Positions 1-5,955 of a stretch of DNA of 7,934 nucleotides are shown here, piece after piece; position 1 is the stretch's first letter; the number at the start of each line of letters is the position of its first letter. The DNA is taken from the NCBI GenBank assembly GCA_030641425.1, contig DAOWHM010000109.1:1-7934 (forward strand), in the 5' to 3' direction. The notes beneath the pieces were generated by a model. That model searched no databases. It saw only the letters and a program-made list of their open reading frames with translations, and was not told the DNA's origin. A program made the position numbers and the translations under genes. The DNA comes from Candidatus Bathyarchaeota archaeon (GTDB lineage: Archaea; Thermoproteota; Bathyarchaeia; Bathyarchaeales; SOJC01).

Positions 1-638
1 AAGCCTGCACGTCGACCAAAAGCGGTTGGGCACTGACTTACCACCTCGATAAAACAAAGACCTTTGGTGATCAGAGCCTTCTGAATTGATTCTCTTAGTT
101 GAACAAGGTGGGCTGTGGTCCAACGAGTAACATAATTAGCTCCAGCTGTAGCCACTAGCCTCGCAGCGTCGAGGGGATTTTCAAAGCCTCCATATGGGGT
201 TGTTGTGGTCTTAGTTCTCAAAGGGGTTGTTGCTGCTACTTGACCTCCAGTCATTCCATAAATCATGTTGTTAATCATAATCACGGTGATATCCAAGTTT
301 CTTCGAGAGGCATGAATCAAATGGCTCAAGCCGATCCCTACTAAGTCTCCGTCTCCACCAAAAACGACCACTTTCAAATCTGGGCGTACAAGCTTGACAC
401 CGGTCGCTACGGGTATGCTTCGACCGTGAGTTGTGTGTATGGAATCTGCCTGGAAGTGGGGCGTTGGGATCCAAGAAGCGCATCCAATTCCACTGCAGAA
501 GACAAATCCTTGGAGGTCTTGGTGGCCAAGTTCTTGAACAGCTTTCAAAAAAGTTGTAGCTACAGTTGTTCCACCGCATCCTGCGCAGAAGGGGAAGCGA
601 ATGCCTCTAAGATAATTGGAGAGGGAGGATTTGCTCAA
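1..638 (-). CDS. korB: 2-oxoacid:ferredoxin oxidoreductase, beta subunit (2-oxoglutarate type), partial
   Basis: Catalytic subunit that binds thiamine diphosphate and the proximal 4Fe-4S cluster of a ferredoxin-dependent 2-oxoacid dehydrogenase acting in the cytoplasm. The visible 212 codons start at TTG (638-636) and run off the left edge. The family is usually near 280 residues, so roughly the last quarter is missing. Seen in the translation: CAGCG (Cys18, Cys21), FCSGIGC (Cys48, Cys53), THGR (70-73), the thiamine/Mg motif GDGD (95-98) with NNMIYGMTGGQ (123-133), and a late SQCPT (Cys203). In characterised archaeal enzymes four such cysteines hold the cluster; Cys18, Cys21, one of Cys48/Cys53, and Cys203 fit. 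TTG is chosen because it overlaps the korA stop (TTGA), no in-frame ATG occurs before the catalytic core, and starting there gives the normal N-terminus (YLRGIRFPFC). The 2-oxoglutarate assignment rests on overall KorB-like wording; pyruvate or a broad 2-oxoacid range cannot be excluded. Confidence 0.93.
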   Translation of the reverse strand, partial: MSKSSLSNYLRGIRFPFCAGCGGTTVATTFLKAVQELGHQDLQGFVFCSGIGCASWIPTPHFQADSIHTTHGRSIPVATGVKLVRPDLKVVVFGGDGDLVGIGLSHLIHASRRNLDITVIMINNMIYGMTGGQVAATTPLRTKTTTTPYGGFENPLDAARLVATAGANYVTRWTTAHLVQLRESIQKALITKGLCFIEVVSQCPTAFGRRAG

Positions 639-1789
639 TGTTCTCCCACACTTCCTTCGATCATAGTGAAAAGCTCCTCTGGAGTCAACATCTCTCCACC
701 ACCGATCTTGTTAACAGGTATAACTCTTGCTGCACCCTTGACCACTCTCTGTACTTCAAAGAAAATTTGCTGCAGGTTCATCTCAGGCACAACAATACTT
801 TCAGCTTTCTGTGCCATCTTTTCCACAATCTTCTCAGGAAACGGCCAAATCGTCTTCAATCGAATAAACCCAACACTTATTCCACTATCCTTTGCCATCT
901 CCACCGCTTCATAGACTGCCCGAGAAGTGCATCCATACGAAACTACACCAACCTCACAGTTGTCCACATTGACAGCTTCGAAATCTGCTAAAAATTCGAC
1001 GCTATTCCTAATCTTTTCGACAAGTCTAGTGACAAGAACTCGATGAGTCATTGGGTCCGCTGTGAAACGAATACCCAACTCATTGTGAGTTGAGCCGGTA
1101 ACTGCCACATTGAACCCTTCACCCACCGAAGGCATTGGCGCTACACTTTCTCCGTCAAAGAATGACTGATCGGTAGATTTCGGTTTCTTCCTATTGACAA
1201 TTCTTATCTCCTTGAGCGAAGGCACAACCATCTGTTCACTCATATGAGCAATCATCTCGTCAGCCAACAGAATAACAGGTGTACGATATTCTTCAGCTAG
1301 ATTAAACGCTCTTATCGTCAAGTCAAACATTTCTTGAACTGAGTTTGGGGACAACACTATTGAAGCGTAGTCTCCATGTGTGCCCCAACGGGCTTGCATT
1401 ACATCACCCTGTCCACATTTGGTGGCCTGACCAGTACTGGGTCCCGCTCTTTGAACATCAACGATTACGCAAGGAGTCTCAGTCATAAAGGCATATCCTA
1501 TGTTCTCCTGCATGAGGCTAAAACCTGGACCTGAAGTTGCAGTCATAGCTTTCGCACCAGCCCAGCTTGCACCGATCACAGACGCTATGGAGGCAATTTC
1601 ATCCTCCATCTGAATCATTATTCCACCTGCTTGAGGAAGATGCTTCGCCAAGTGCTCAGATATCTCGCTAGCCGGCGTAATTGGGTAAGCCCCAAAAAAC
1701 TGACATCCGGCGATGATTGCGGCTTCAGCTGAGGCTTCATTTCCCCGCATAAAATGGTTTCCAGAAGGTAGATAGTAAACCATGCACAT
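635..1789 (-). CDS. korA: 2-oxoacid:ferredoxin oxidoreductase, alpha subunit (2-oxoglutarate type)
   Basis: Alpha subunit (384 residues) that pairs with the downstream beta subunit to convert a 2-oxoacid plus CoA to acyl-CoA and CO2 while reducing ferredoxin, typically in the TCA cycle (oxidative or reductive) or amino-acid catabolism of anaerobes. The N-terminal pyrimidine-binding domain (about 15-190) carries GNEASAEAAI (16-25), the family hallmark YPITP (35-39) near the substrate carboxylate, QMEDEIA (60-66), TSGPGFSLMQE (85-95), GPSTG (116-120) and QGDV (127-130). The C-terminal transketolase-like domain (about 265-375) has VVSYGCTSRAV (282-292), RLKTIWPFPE (310-319) and VPEMNLQQ (334-341). 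There is no N-terminal gamma domain as in two-subunit bacterial enzymes, so a separate gamma subunit is expected. The ATG at 1789 has GAGG (1797-1794) four bases upstream; the ATG at 1783 is an alternative, and homology becomes clear only from about residue 8. Its stop overlaps the korB start. No korD ferredoxin subunit precedes it. Confidence 0.95.
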   Translation of the reverse strand: MCMVYYLPSGNHFMRGNEASAEAAIIAGCQFFGAYPITPASEISEHLAKHLPQAGGIMIQMEDEIASIASVIGASWAGAKAMTATSGPGFSLMQENIGYAFMTETPCVIVDVQRAGPSTGQATKCGQGDVMQARWGTHGDYASIVLSPNSVQEMFDLTIRAFNLAEEYRTPVILLADEMIAHMSEQMVVPSLKEIRIVNRKKPKSTDQSFFDGESVAPMPSVGEGFNVAVTGSTHNELGIRFTADPMTHRVLVTRLVEKIRNSVEFLADFEAVNVDNCEVGVVSYGCTSRAVYEAVEMAKDSGISVGFIRLKTIWPFPEKIVEKMAQKAESIVVPEMNLQQIFFEVQRVVKGAARVIPVNKIGGGEMLTPEELFTMIEGSVGEH

Positions 1790-1824
1790 GCATCCTCATG
1801 TGGTTTTGTTTGTACCCATCCTTT

Positions 1825-1840
1825 GTCTTAAGGTTTTTCT
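1825..1840 (-). promoter_or_regulatory. possible archaeal promoter element for korAB
   Basis: On the minus strand an A-rich stretch (AGAAAAA) followed by CCTTAAG resembles a weak BRE plus TATA-like element. It lies about 36 bases upstream of the korA ATG, so a start site roughly 25 bases downstream would leave a short leader containing the GAGG ribosome binding site. No other better A/T box was seen in this gap. The match to a canonical TTTATA box is poor. Confidence 0.2.
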
Positions 1841-1892
1841 AAAGGCCATCTGAGCAATGTGCAACATCACACTTTGGGAGAATGCATGTCTA

Positions 1893-1909
1893 ATTGAAAA
1901 TAAGAAACT
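1893..1909 (-). terminator. T-rich stretch after the surface-protein gene
   Basis: Read on the minus strand, GTTTCTTATTTTC lies about 45 bases after the stop of the 1021-residue gene. Archaeal RNA polymerase commonly terminates at such T-rich runs without a hairpin. The run is interrupted, so this is only a reasonable candidate separating the surface-protein transcript from korAB. Confidence 0.3.
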
Positions 1910-1951
1910 GCAGGTATGTCAATAGTTACAATCCGCAAGAACCTTAGACCG

Positions 1952-4900
1952 CTATTCTCTTCTTTTCTTGATGAAAAACACTAATACTCCTACAATGCCT
2001 ATTCCTGCTCCGGCGATGTAGATGTACATTGAGTATAGCTTCAGGAAAGAGGGTGGACCAACCACGAATTGGACGTGGGAAGATGAATTTTCGTAGATCA
2101 GGTCGTTTCCTGAAAAAACTGCTTGAACACTCCAAGTTCCCAATGCTTCAACCTTAAAACTACCAGTAAATGTTCCGTTAGTTGATGTTGTCACGAGTTG
2201 TTGAAAGGTTCCATTGGGGGAGATATACACCAGTGTTATGGTCAAATTTTGGACAGCCGGCGTTATGATGCCTGTTAACGTCAGGTTTTCTTCGGAAGCA
2301 ATTGTATTTGTCCCAAGTGTTATGTTTATTTGAGATTCGAATTTTACAACGTAGCTTCCATTATACATTAAAGTGTTTTCAAGGATATCATTTGCCTGAA
2401 CCTCATACTCTACTGTTGCACCAGCTTGTTGACCAGGTACAACCGCAATAGCTGTTCGATTGTCTACTATCTGCATTGCTAAAGTTACAGTGTCCTGCCA
2501 ATTGTTAATGGAGTAGATTAATGTTGAATATTCTAGATCGGTGAGTGGAGAAATGAAAGTTAGGGAAGCCTCGTTGTCAGGATAGACTCTAAGAGGAGTA
2601 GATAAGGGTTCGATGAAGGCTTTCCCGAATTCCGTCTTCACTAAGAATCTTATCACTTCATTACCTTCCTCGCCCAGAAAGACAAGATGGTAGAGATTGT
2701 TGCCTTCAAATGGTGACGAATAGTTAATCAGCATATCCTGCCCGTAAAACTCACAGCTTACACTTGCCACTCCACTGAAACCTTTACTTTCAAGGTTGTA
2801 CCCTCCAAAACCTTGTTGATCAACACCTCCAAAAAGCCCTGGTTCCCAAGCTAAAGGCACACCTTTCAGTTGGTCGCCCACTCCGAGCTCTGGACTAGCC
2901 ATCAGATAAAGCCGGACCTCATACATGTCCAAACCTTCAGGAACTCTAACCCGAACTTCAAAACGGGAACTATTAGTCGCAAATTCGAAAGCCCAACTAG
3001 TGTTCTCCACATGCATGTAATTCTGCTTTCCTTGAATGTGGACTTCATGCCATAGGTTGCACTCTACGTTCTCAACTACCATGAAAGTACCCGCCTCTGC
3101 AGCTTGACTTTCCCTGGGATCATTACAGATAATGAATGTGTAGTTGCCTGTTTGCCTTGGTGTGAAGAAGGGCTCGTTGAGACTTGTTACAGAAATTCCC
3201 AAGTTTTCCTGCAACTGGGCAGATTGTGTATGGTAACCCTCCAGTTCACCTAAGGGATTAAAGACGTAAATATCGTAGTCAGTTTTGTCATCTGACGTCT
3301 TCTCGACCCAATCTCCGTAAAAGTAGATATGATACCTTTTACCTCGAGTTAGGTGGCAGAGAATCGTGTAGTTGGAACCAACTGGGATTTGGGACTCGCT
3401 TATGTGCACAGGGAGCATGGGCTTGCTGATATAGGTCCAGTTTCCGTATGGAGGAGTATTTACAAAAATCTTGGCGCTTTCAACTGTGAAGTTTTTCTGC
3501 TGACTGAAAGCTTCGTAGATGAGGTTGTTTCCGTCAAACCATGCTTGAACCATCCAGCTTCCAATTCTCTCAGTAGCGAACTCAACCCCCCAACTTCCAT
3601 TGACATCTGTAGGTGCAACTATTTCAGAAGTCTCATTCCCCAAAATGAAGAGTACACGTACTGTAAGGTTTTCCACAGAGAGACTCAAATATCCCTGAAC
3701 AGATACAATTTCGCTTACGAATGCATTTTCTTTATCCAAGGTGAAGTCTATTGAGGCCTCATATTTCACTGTGTAATTCCCATCAAGAATTATAGCTCTG
3801 TCAAGCATATCCAAAGCTTCAACTCTATATTGAACGAGTGATCCAGCCTCTTGGCTTGGAATCGTTGCAGTACATGTCCAATTCCTAGTTACAGTCATCT
3901 CCACCTTAGACATGTTTTGCCAGTCGTCCATGGAGTAATACAACTCTGCTTCCTTCAATTCGAAGTCAGATGAAAAAACCATTCTGGTGGAGTTACCTGG
4001 AACAACTCGACCAAGAGGATCAATCAACGTTAGAATCCCTTCTTCAAATCTGGTCTTCACTGCGAACTTAACTAGCCCTCCACCGTTTTCACCTATCAAA
4101 ACAAGATGATAAAGACGTTTACCAGATATAGAGGATGTATAGTTGATGAACATGTCTTGTCCATAATACTCGCAACTAGCGTAAGCTATACCTCTGAATT
4201 CTTTGCTTTCTAAATTGAAGCCACCATAGTCTTGAGGGTTGAGCTCTCCATAAAGTCCTGACTCCCACGCTAGAGGAAACTCGTTGAGTAGCTCTCCCAT
4301 TCCAGCCTCGGGGTTGCCCATCAAATAAAGACGAGCCTCATACATATCAAGACTCTCAGGAACCATTATGTAGACTTCGATACGCTCACTGTCAGTAGTA
4401 AATTCGAATGCCCAACTAGTATTGAAAGCAGGTACATCGTTCTCTTTACCTTCAATGAAGATCTCGTGCCACATGTTACCTAGCACATTTTCAATGATCA
4501 TGAAGGTTGCAGGTTCGGCTCCTTTGCTTTCTCTGGGATCATTTCTTATGACAAAACTATAGTTTCCTGAAGTTCTTGGAGTGAAGTGGGGCTCATCTAC
4601 ATTTGTACCTAGATGCTCAGGTAATCCAATTGCTTCGGTGTGGTAGGTTTCGAGTTCGCCACTTGGATTGTAGACGTAGATGTCATAGTCAGTGTCGGGA
4701 GTAGGACCATAGTCTACCCATTCTCCGTAGAAATAAACGTGATATGTATGGTTGGCCCTTAAGGGGCAGAGAACTGTCCAATTGGAACCCACAGAGATTT
4801 GCGAATCATTGAAATATATGGGGAACATTGGCTTTTCCACAAAAGTCCAGTTTCCATATGGCGGAGTGTTAATAAAATGATGAACATGTCTCGTGTACTC

Positions 4901-5017
4901 AGGAAAGGCCTCAGCTTTTGCCAAAAAAGGCAAAGGCCAGTTAAGAGTAGCCAGGAAAAAAATGATGATCATCATAGTAGTGAATAATCTGAAATATGAA
5001 GACCCAATTAGTCGCAT
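1952..5017 (-). CDS. large secreted, membrane-anchored surface protein with a tandem 470-residue duplication
   Basis: Function unknown; not assigned to a named family. A signal peptide is clear: Arg2 and Arg10, hydrophobic core about 15-33, possible cleavage after AKAEA (33-37). The body (48-987) is two tandem units, 48-517 and 518-987. Each unit starts with NTPPYGNWT, then a stretch resembling the PPC-type beta-sandwich (VGSN...YHVYFYGEW...YDIYVYNPSGELE...GNYSFVIRNDPRES), then a WHE-containing segment, a region with DMYE and CEYYGQDM, and two Ig-like beta modules (one ending NGSYVVKFE or similar, one with GSWMVQAWFDGN). The C-terminus has one membrane helix (about 998-1016) followed by KKRRE, so the bulk faces outward. 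About 29 N-x-S/T sequons suggest heavy N-glycosylation. No catalytic motif was found, so an adhesin, an S-layer-associated protein or a solute-binding role are all guesses. The start at 5017 is preferred because it gives a basic N-region; the ATGs at 4975 and 4972 would also leave a signal peptide. Only a weak AGGGA precedes the start. Confidence 0.9.
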   Translation of the reverse strand: MRLIGSSYFRLFTTMMIIIFFLATLNWPLPFLAKAEAFPEYTRHVHHFINTPPYGNWTFVEKPMFPIYFNDSQISVGSNWTVLCPLRANHTYHVYFYGEWVDYGPTPDTDYDIYVYNPSGELETYHTEAIGLPEHLGTNVDEPHFTPRTSGNYSFVIRNDPRESKGAEPATFMIIENVLGNMWHEIFIEGKENDVPAFNTSWAFEFTTDSERIEVYIMVPESLDMYEARLYLMGNPEAGMGELLNEFPLAWESGLYGELNPQDYGGFNLESKEFRGIAYASCEYYGQDMFINYTSSISGKRLYHLVLIGENGGGLVKFAVKTRFEEGILTLIDPLGRVVPGNSTRMVFSSDFELKEAELYYSMDDWQNMSKVEMTVTRNWTCTATIPSQEAGSLVQYRVEALDMLDRAIILDGNYTVKYEASIDFTLDKENAFVSEIVSVQGYLSLSVENLTVRVLFILGNETSEIVAPTDVNGSWGVEFATERIGSWMVQAWFDGNNLIYEAFSQQKNFTVESAKIFVNTPPYGNWTYISKPMLPVHISESQIPVGSNYTILCHLTRGKRYHIYFYGDWVEKTSDDKTDYDIYVFNPLGELEGYHTQSAQLQENLGISVTSLNEPFFTPRQTGNYTFIICNDPRESQAAEAGTFMVVENVECNLWHEVHIQGKQNYMHVENTSWAFEFATNSSRFEVRVRVPEGLDMYEVRLYLMASPELGVGDQLKGVPLAWEPGLFGGVDQQGFGGYNLESKGFSGVASVSCEFYGQDMLINYSSPFEGNNLYHLVFLGEEGNEVIRFLVKTEFGKAFIEPLSTPLRVYPDNEASLTFISPLTDLEYSTLIYSINNWQDTVTLAMQIVDNRTAIAVVPGQQAGATVEYEVQANDILENTLMYNGSYVVKFESQINITLGTNTIASEENLTLTGIITPAVQNLTITLVYISPNGTFQQLVTTSTNGTFTGSFKVEALGTWSVQAVFSGNDLIYENSSSHVQFVVGPPSFLKLYSMYIYIAGAGIGIVGVLVFFIKKRRE
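2057..3466 (-). repeat. tandem protein-level repeat, copy 2 (residues 518-987)
   Basis: Second copy of the duplicated unit in the surface protein. It aligns to copy 1 at an offset of 470 residues at its start, 473 in the middle and 474 near its end, so only a few residues have been gained or lost. It has its own cysteines at 631 and 653 in addition to the shared pair at 554 and 755. Confidence 0.9.
3467..4876 (-). repeat. tandem protein-level repeat, copy 1 (residues 48-517)
   Basis: First copy of the duplicated unit. Shared landmarks with copy 2 include NTPPYGNWT (50-58), YFYG (95-98), NDPRES (159-164), TSWAFEF (200-206), LDMYE (223-227), CEYYGQDM (282-289; CEFYGQDM in copy 2) and NNLIYE (497-502; NDLIYE in copy 2). 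Over the first 54 residues a little over half the positions are identical by eye. Short DNA patches are also nearly identical between copies, while most of the DNA has diverged. Confidence 0.9.
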
Positions 5018-5090
5018 CGTGCACTGTCCCTTCGAACAATCGCTTTCTTTAGAGGATAATTGTTATGAATTTCAGATACAGATTCGGACA

Positions 5091-5102
5091 TTAAATTAGA
5101 CT
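5091..5102 (-). promoter_or_regulatory. possible TATA-like element for the surface-protein gene
   Basis: On the minus strand TCTAATTTAATG lies about 75 bases upstream of the ATG at 5017 and would imply a leader of about 50 bases. A second A/T-rich candidate lies closer, around 5055-5066. The gap is A/T-rich throughout, so the choice is weak. The 165-base gap (5018-5182) holds no gene that I can see. Confidence 0.15.
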
Positions 5103-5140
5103 ACGAACAAAGCTAAACTAGGCTAGAATTATGAACGAAA

Positions 5141-5169
5141 TAAAAGAAAAGAGGAAAAAAAGACTTTTT
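5141..5169 (-). terminator. T-rich archaeal-type terminator after the 177-residue gene
   Basis: On the minus strand, starting about 14 bases after the TAA stop, the RNA would read GAAAAAGTC, seven U, CC, then further U-rich runs (UCUUUUCUUUUAUUU). Clustered U runs without a strong GC hairpin are the normal archaeal intrinsic terminator. It implies that the small gene and the surface-protein gene, though on the same strand, are mostly separate transcripts. Confidence 0.55.
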
Positions 5170-5182
5170 CTTCTGGAGCATT

Positions 5183-5716
5183 TTAACTTTCGATGTTGAA
5201 AGGCAATACGGCGAAAGCATGTGAATCTGTTGAATTAATCAGTTCATATCCGAACAAAATGTACACGCTATAATCTTCCTCAGCTATCAACGAAGTCTTG
5301 AGAGCTTTGACTGTCACATTTTCTCCTTGGACAAGGAATCCATTGTCCAAAAGTGCTTTCACTCTTATGATTCCCATATCCACGGACCAAACAGGAGGCA
5401 GCAACACTCTAACTTGTCCATCCTCGACATCTAGAGCCAACCTGTTTCTTACCAGACCAACGACTGTTCCATCAATTGTTACAGGCTCAGAGTTGCTACT
5501 GATCCAGTTCCAACGCTTCTTACAATGGAAATCATTACGCCAACTGCATTCTTGCTTGATCCAAGAATGTTCCGACATCATATTTGCGATCCCGTATGGC
5601 TCAGGGGAAGTATCTGTTTGAGTTGCTACAATCGTTGTATCATAGAAAATTAGAGTTGCAGCTATAGCGACTAGTATTCCTGTCATCATAATTTTTTGCT
5701 TCGATTTCGTCTCCAT
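5183..5716 (-). CDS. N-terminally membrane-anchored protein with OB-fold-like outer domain, function unknown
   Basis: A 177-residue protein that I do not recognise as a named family. Residues 1-8 are basic (KSKQK) and about 9-26 form one hydrophobic helix, either an uncleaved anchor or a signal peptide. Residues 27-75 are a polar linker with a Cys57/Cys65 pair in a Trp- and His-rich context (CSWRNDFHCKKRWNW). Residues 78-160 are beta-rich: VTIDGTVVGLVRNRLAL, QVRVLLPPVW, then GENVTVKALK and YSVYILFGYEL. This is the pattern of a small five-stranded OB-like barrel, as in many exported archaeal hypothetical proteins; the fold is inferred from strand pattern only. It is followed by its own T-rich terminator and lies back-to-back with tldD, so it shares the upstream gap but not a transcript. 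Confidence 0.85.
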   Translation of the reverse strand: METKSKQKIMMTGILVAIAATLIFYDTTIVATQTDTSPEPYGIANMMSEHSWIKQECSWRNDFHCKKRWNWISSNSEPVTIDGTVVGLVRNRLALDVEDGQVRVLLPPVWSVDMGIIRVKALLDNGFLVQGENVTVKALKTSLIAEEDYSVYILFGYELINSTDSHAFAVLPFNIES

Positions 5717-5717
5717 T

Positions 5718-5725
5718 CACCTCCT
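5718..5725 (-). promoter_or_regulatory. strong, very close Shine-Dalgarno of the 177-residue gene
   Basis: On the minus strand the leader reads AAGGAGGTGAATG. AGGAGGTGA is complementary to the usual archaeal 16S 3' end over its whole length and abuts the ATG at 5716, leaving only three bases between GGAGG and the start codon. This fixes the start and suggests efficient translation. It is much stronger than the signal before the neighbouring surface-protein gene. Confidence 0.8.
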
Positions 5726-5826
5726 TACGTTTTTCACCCGTTTCAAGTCTGTTTTCAAAAAATAACTTTGGAAAACTACTTATTAAGCAGAACGGTTACA
5801 AAAAACTCGAATTATCACAAAATAAG

Positions 5827-5844
5827 GTTCGATAAACCTCGAAC
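5827..5844. promoter_or_regulatory. inverted repeat in the divergent intergenic region, candidate operator
   Basis: GTTCGA, a six-base spacer (TAAACC), and TCGAAC form a perfect inverted repeat in the 239-base gap between the minus-strand 177-residue gene and plus-strand tldD. A further CTCGAA (5806-5811) places TCGA cores at 5807, 5829 and 5839, about two and one helical turns apart. This layout suits a dimeric regulator but may be chance in an A/T-rich gap. No RNA gene or small ORF with a ribosome binding site was seen in the rest of the gap. Confidence 0.3.
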
Positions 5845-5887
5845 AACTTTCTCAAATAGTTCCGGAAAACCAGAACCTCAAGCCTAC

Positions 5888-5897
5888 AGCCATAAAA
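5888..5897 (+). promoter_or_regulatory. possible TATA-like element for tldD-tldE
   Basis: The stretch around ATAAAAG lies about 60 bases upstream of the tldD ATG. A start site about 25 bases further on would leave a leader of about 40 bases ending in GGTGA (5947-5951), four bases before the ATG. Other A/T-rich candidates exist further upstream, so this is tentative. Confidence 0.2.
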
Positions 5898-5955
5898 GAG
5901 AAAGATGGAAAGACATTTACCCTCTTGGAGTAGCTAGGTAGACAAAGGTGAAAGC

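Noticed and set aside
271..579. 102-residue open frame on the minus strand
   Set aside because: It is an out-of-frame reading of korB; the true frame carries GDGD and the cluster cysteines.
426..914. 162-residue open frame on the plus strand
   Set aside because: It is antisense to korA and korB, whose protein motifs are unmistakable. Its own translation has no family features and it has no clear ribosome binding site.
1821..1839. CCTT-n6-AAGG followed by TTTTTCT on the plus strand, resembling a small terminator
   Set aside because: No plus-strand gene precedes it, the stem is only four pairs, and on the minus strand the same bases fit a promoter element better.
3353..3754. 133-residue open frame on the plus strand
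   Set aside because: It is antisense to the repeat region of the surface protein and has no recognisable domain or start signal.
4962..4975. Perfect 14-base palindrome ATGATGATCATCAT, which also contains an ATGATGA resembling an archaeal C box, with CTGA at 4989-4992
   Set aside because: It lies inside the signal-peptide codons (Met-Met-Ile-Ile) of the surface protein, which explain it. The C-to-D distance is too short for a normal C/D guide RNA, and no C'/D' boxes were seen.
5696..5941. 81-residue open frame on the plus strand spanning the divergent gap
   Set aside because: It begins inside the opposing gene's N-terminus, has no ribosome binding site and a low-complexity, non-protein-like composition; it is better read as the promoter region.
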